Source: Armatimonadota bacterium (GTDB lineage Bacteria; Armatimonadota; Fimbriimonadia; Fimbriimonadales; Fimbriimonadaceae). From it: 12,675 nucleotides of DNA. The notes beneath the pieces were generated by a model. The model saw only the letters and a list, made by a program, of their open reading frames with translations, had not been told where the DNA came from and did not search any database. Made by a program: the position numbers and the translations under genes. The stretch is taken from positions 1 through 12,675 of the forward strand of contig JAEVZK010000008.1 of the NCBI GenBank assembly GCA_023392285.1, read 5' to 3'. Shown here piece after piece: positions 12,202-12,675 of the stretch (positions are counted from its first letter, which is position 1; each line of letters begins with the position of its first letter).

Positions 12202-12675
12202 ATGGCATTGCATTACCTCACCGTTCAAGACGTGCTCTGGATCAACCTCCAGGTAACCAAAAAGGTCGAACATTTCAACTACGCGAGGTTGGAGGAGGCG
12301 ACGTTTTATCAGTACGCCTATGGCGAGTCGCGCACGCTCGCACCCCAAGCGGCGAGATTCCTTTCCGGATTTCTGCGCATGCAGCCCTTTCAGCGAGGCA
12401 ATGCCGCAACCGCGTTCATCGCCACCGTCACGTTCCTCAAAATTAATGGGCGTGAGATCGATTTCGGCGGGGCCGATCCTCTTCAGTGGTTCGAAAGGGT
12501 GCAGAATCGACAGACCGAAGGTCCGGCCGCGATCGATGAAATGTCGCGAAATCAAGAGGATGAGCACCATCACGGCGTGCCCGATATCCGAGCCACCGTA
12601 AAGTGCATTCTGTTGCAGCAGGCAGAAACCATCAACCGGCTCGCAGATTCGGAGCCGGCCATTCAGATGGTTTAA
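12202..12675 (+). CDS. Doc/Fic-fold protein with a degenerate catalytic motif
   Basis: This encodes 157 residues, complete: the TAA is the last codon of the window. The N-terminal half fits the Doc (death-on-curing) branch of the Fic family: YLTVQDVLWIN at 5-15, a helix with L-E-E-A at 30-33, then the helix AARFLSGFLRM before the Fic loop and ATVTFLKING after it. The loop, HPFxDGNKRTA in active Doc/Fic proteins, reads QPFQRGNAATA (61-71). The catalytic His is Gln, the acidic metal ligand is Arg, and the phosphate-binding Lys and Arg are both Ala, while Pro, Phe, Gly, Asn and Thr remain. It should not transfer phosphate or AMP. Residues 85-157 extend beyond the core with a polar His/Glu-rich stretch (EDEHHH at 119-124). 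No antitoxin gene adjoins on the upstream side. An AAGGG at 12190-12194 supports the start. Confidence 0.8.
   Translation: MALHYLTVQDVLWINLQVTKKVEHFNYARLEEATFYQYAYGESRTLAPQAARFLSGFLRMQPFQRGNAATAFIATVTFLKINGREIDFGGADPLQWFERVQNRQTEGPAAIDEMSRNQEDEHHHGVPDIRATVKCILLQQAETINRLADSEPAIQMV

Noticed and set aside
11719..12573. 284-codon minus-strand frame spanning the topoisomerase IB start and the Doc/Fic-like gene
   Set aside because: It overlaps two better supported genes in other frames and crosses their shared intergenic region; it has no protein features.
12202..12675. Active toxin-antitoxin module (Doc/Phd)
   Set aside because: The catalytic motif is destroyed and no Phd-type antitoxin gene precedes it; the neighbour is divergent topoisomerase IB.

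Overview
The window is ordinary chromosomal DNA of a Gram-negative-type bacterium. Several products carry signal peptides, there is a periplasmic-type thioredoxin, and ribosomal protein genes are present. Gene density is high and GC is moderate to slightly high (my impression, not computed). Repeat-like palindromes sit between genes. The gene mix and repeat style remind me of Armatimonadota/Fimbriimonadia, but that is a guess from style; the rpsL and rpsG products would settle the taxonomy. I see no phage, IS element, integron, tRNA, rRNA or CRISPR.

Layout. Positions 1-1226 hold the edge of a dispersed repeat, a small three-helix membrane protein, a two-repeat cytoplasmic protein of unknown function and a row of three hairpins. 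Positions 1227-3197 hold two divergent genes for exported proteins: a TlpA/ResA-like thioredoxin with a long N-terminal domain, and an Arg/Asn/Asp-rich secreted protein. The second gene shares a perfect bidirectional terminator with the convergent rpsL-rpsG pair (3268-4136, minus strand). Divergent from rpsL is an exported, C-terminally anchored protein (4329-5333). It converges on a GH76 glycoside hydrolase gene (5552-6631) across a 155-base inverted-repeat element. Then, all on the minus strand, come csbD (6732-6938), an S10 serine carboxypeptidase (6999-8438), and a likely four-gene unit that is read from the right: topoisomerase IB, a small exported protein, a divergent P-II protein, and an Ig-like/TPR exported protein. 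That unit ends in a clear rho-independent terminator at 8491-8526. At the right edge, divergent from topoisomerase IB, is a complete Doc/Fic-fold gene whose catalytic motif is destroyed.

How the genes relate. The strongest functional linkage is topoisomerase IB / small exported protein / P-II: a 7-base gap, then a 4-base ATGA overlap. This P-II protein has no tyrosine at all, a T-loop two residues shorter than usual, and no Gln39, so it cannot be a standard uridylylated GlnB/GlnK. The other genes look like independent housekeeping, envelope and stress functions. Nothing here is clearly a new multi-gene system. The best leads are the degenerate Doc/Fic protein, the atypical P-II in its unusual operon, and the two families of palindromic intergenic repeats.
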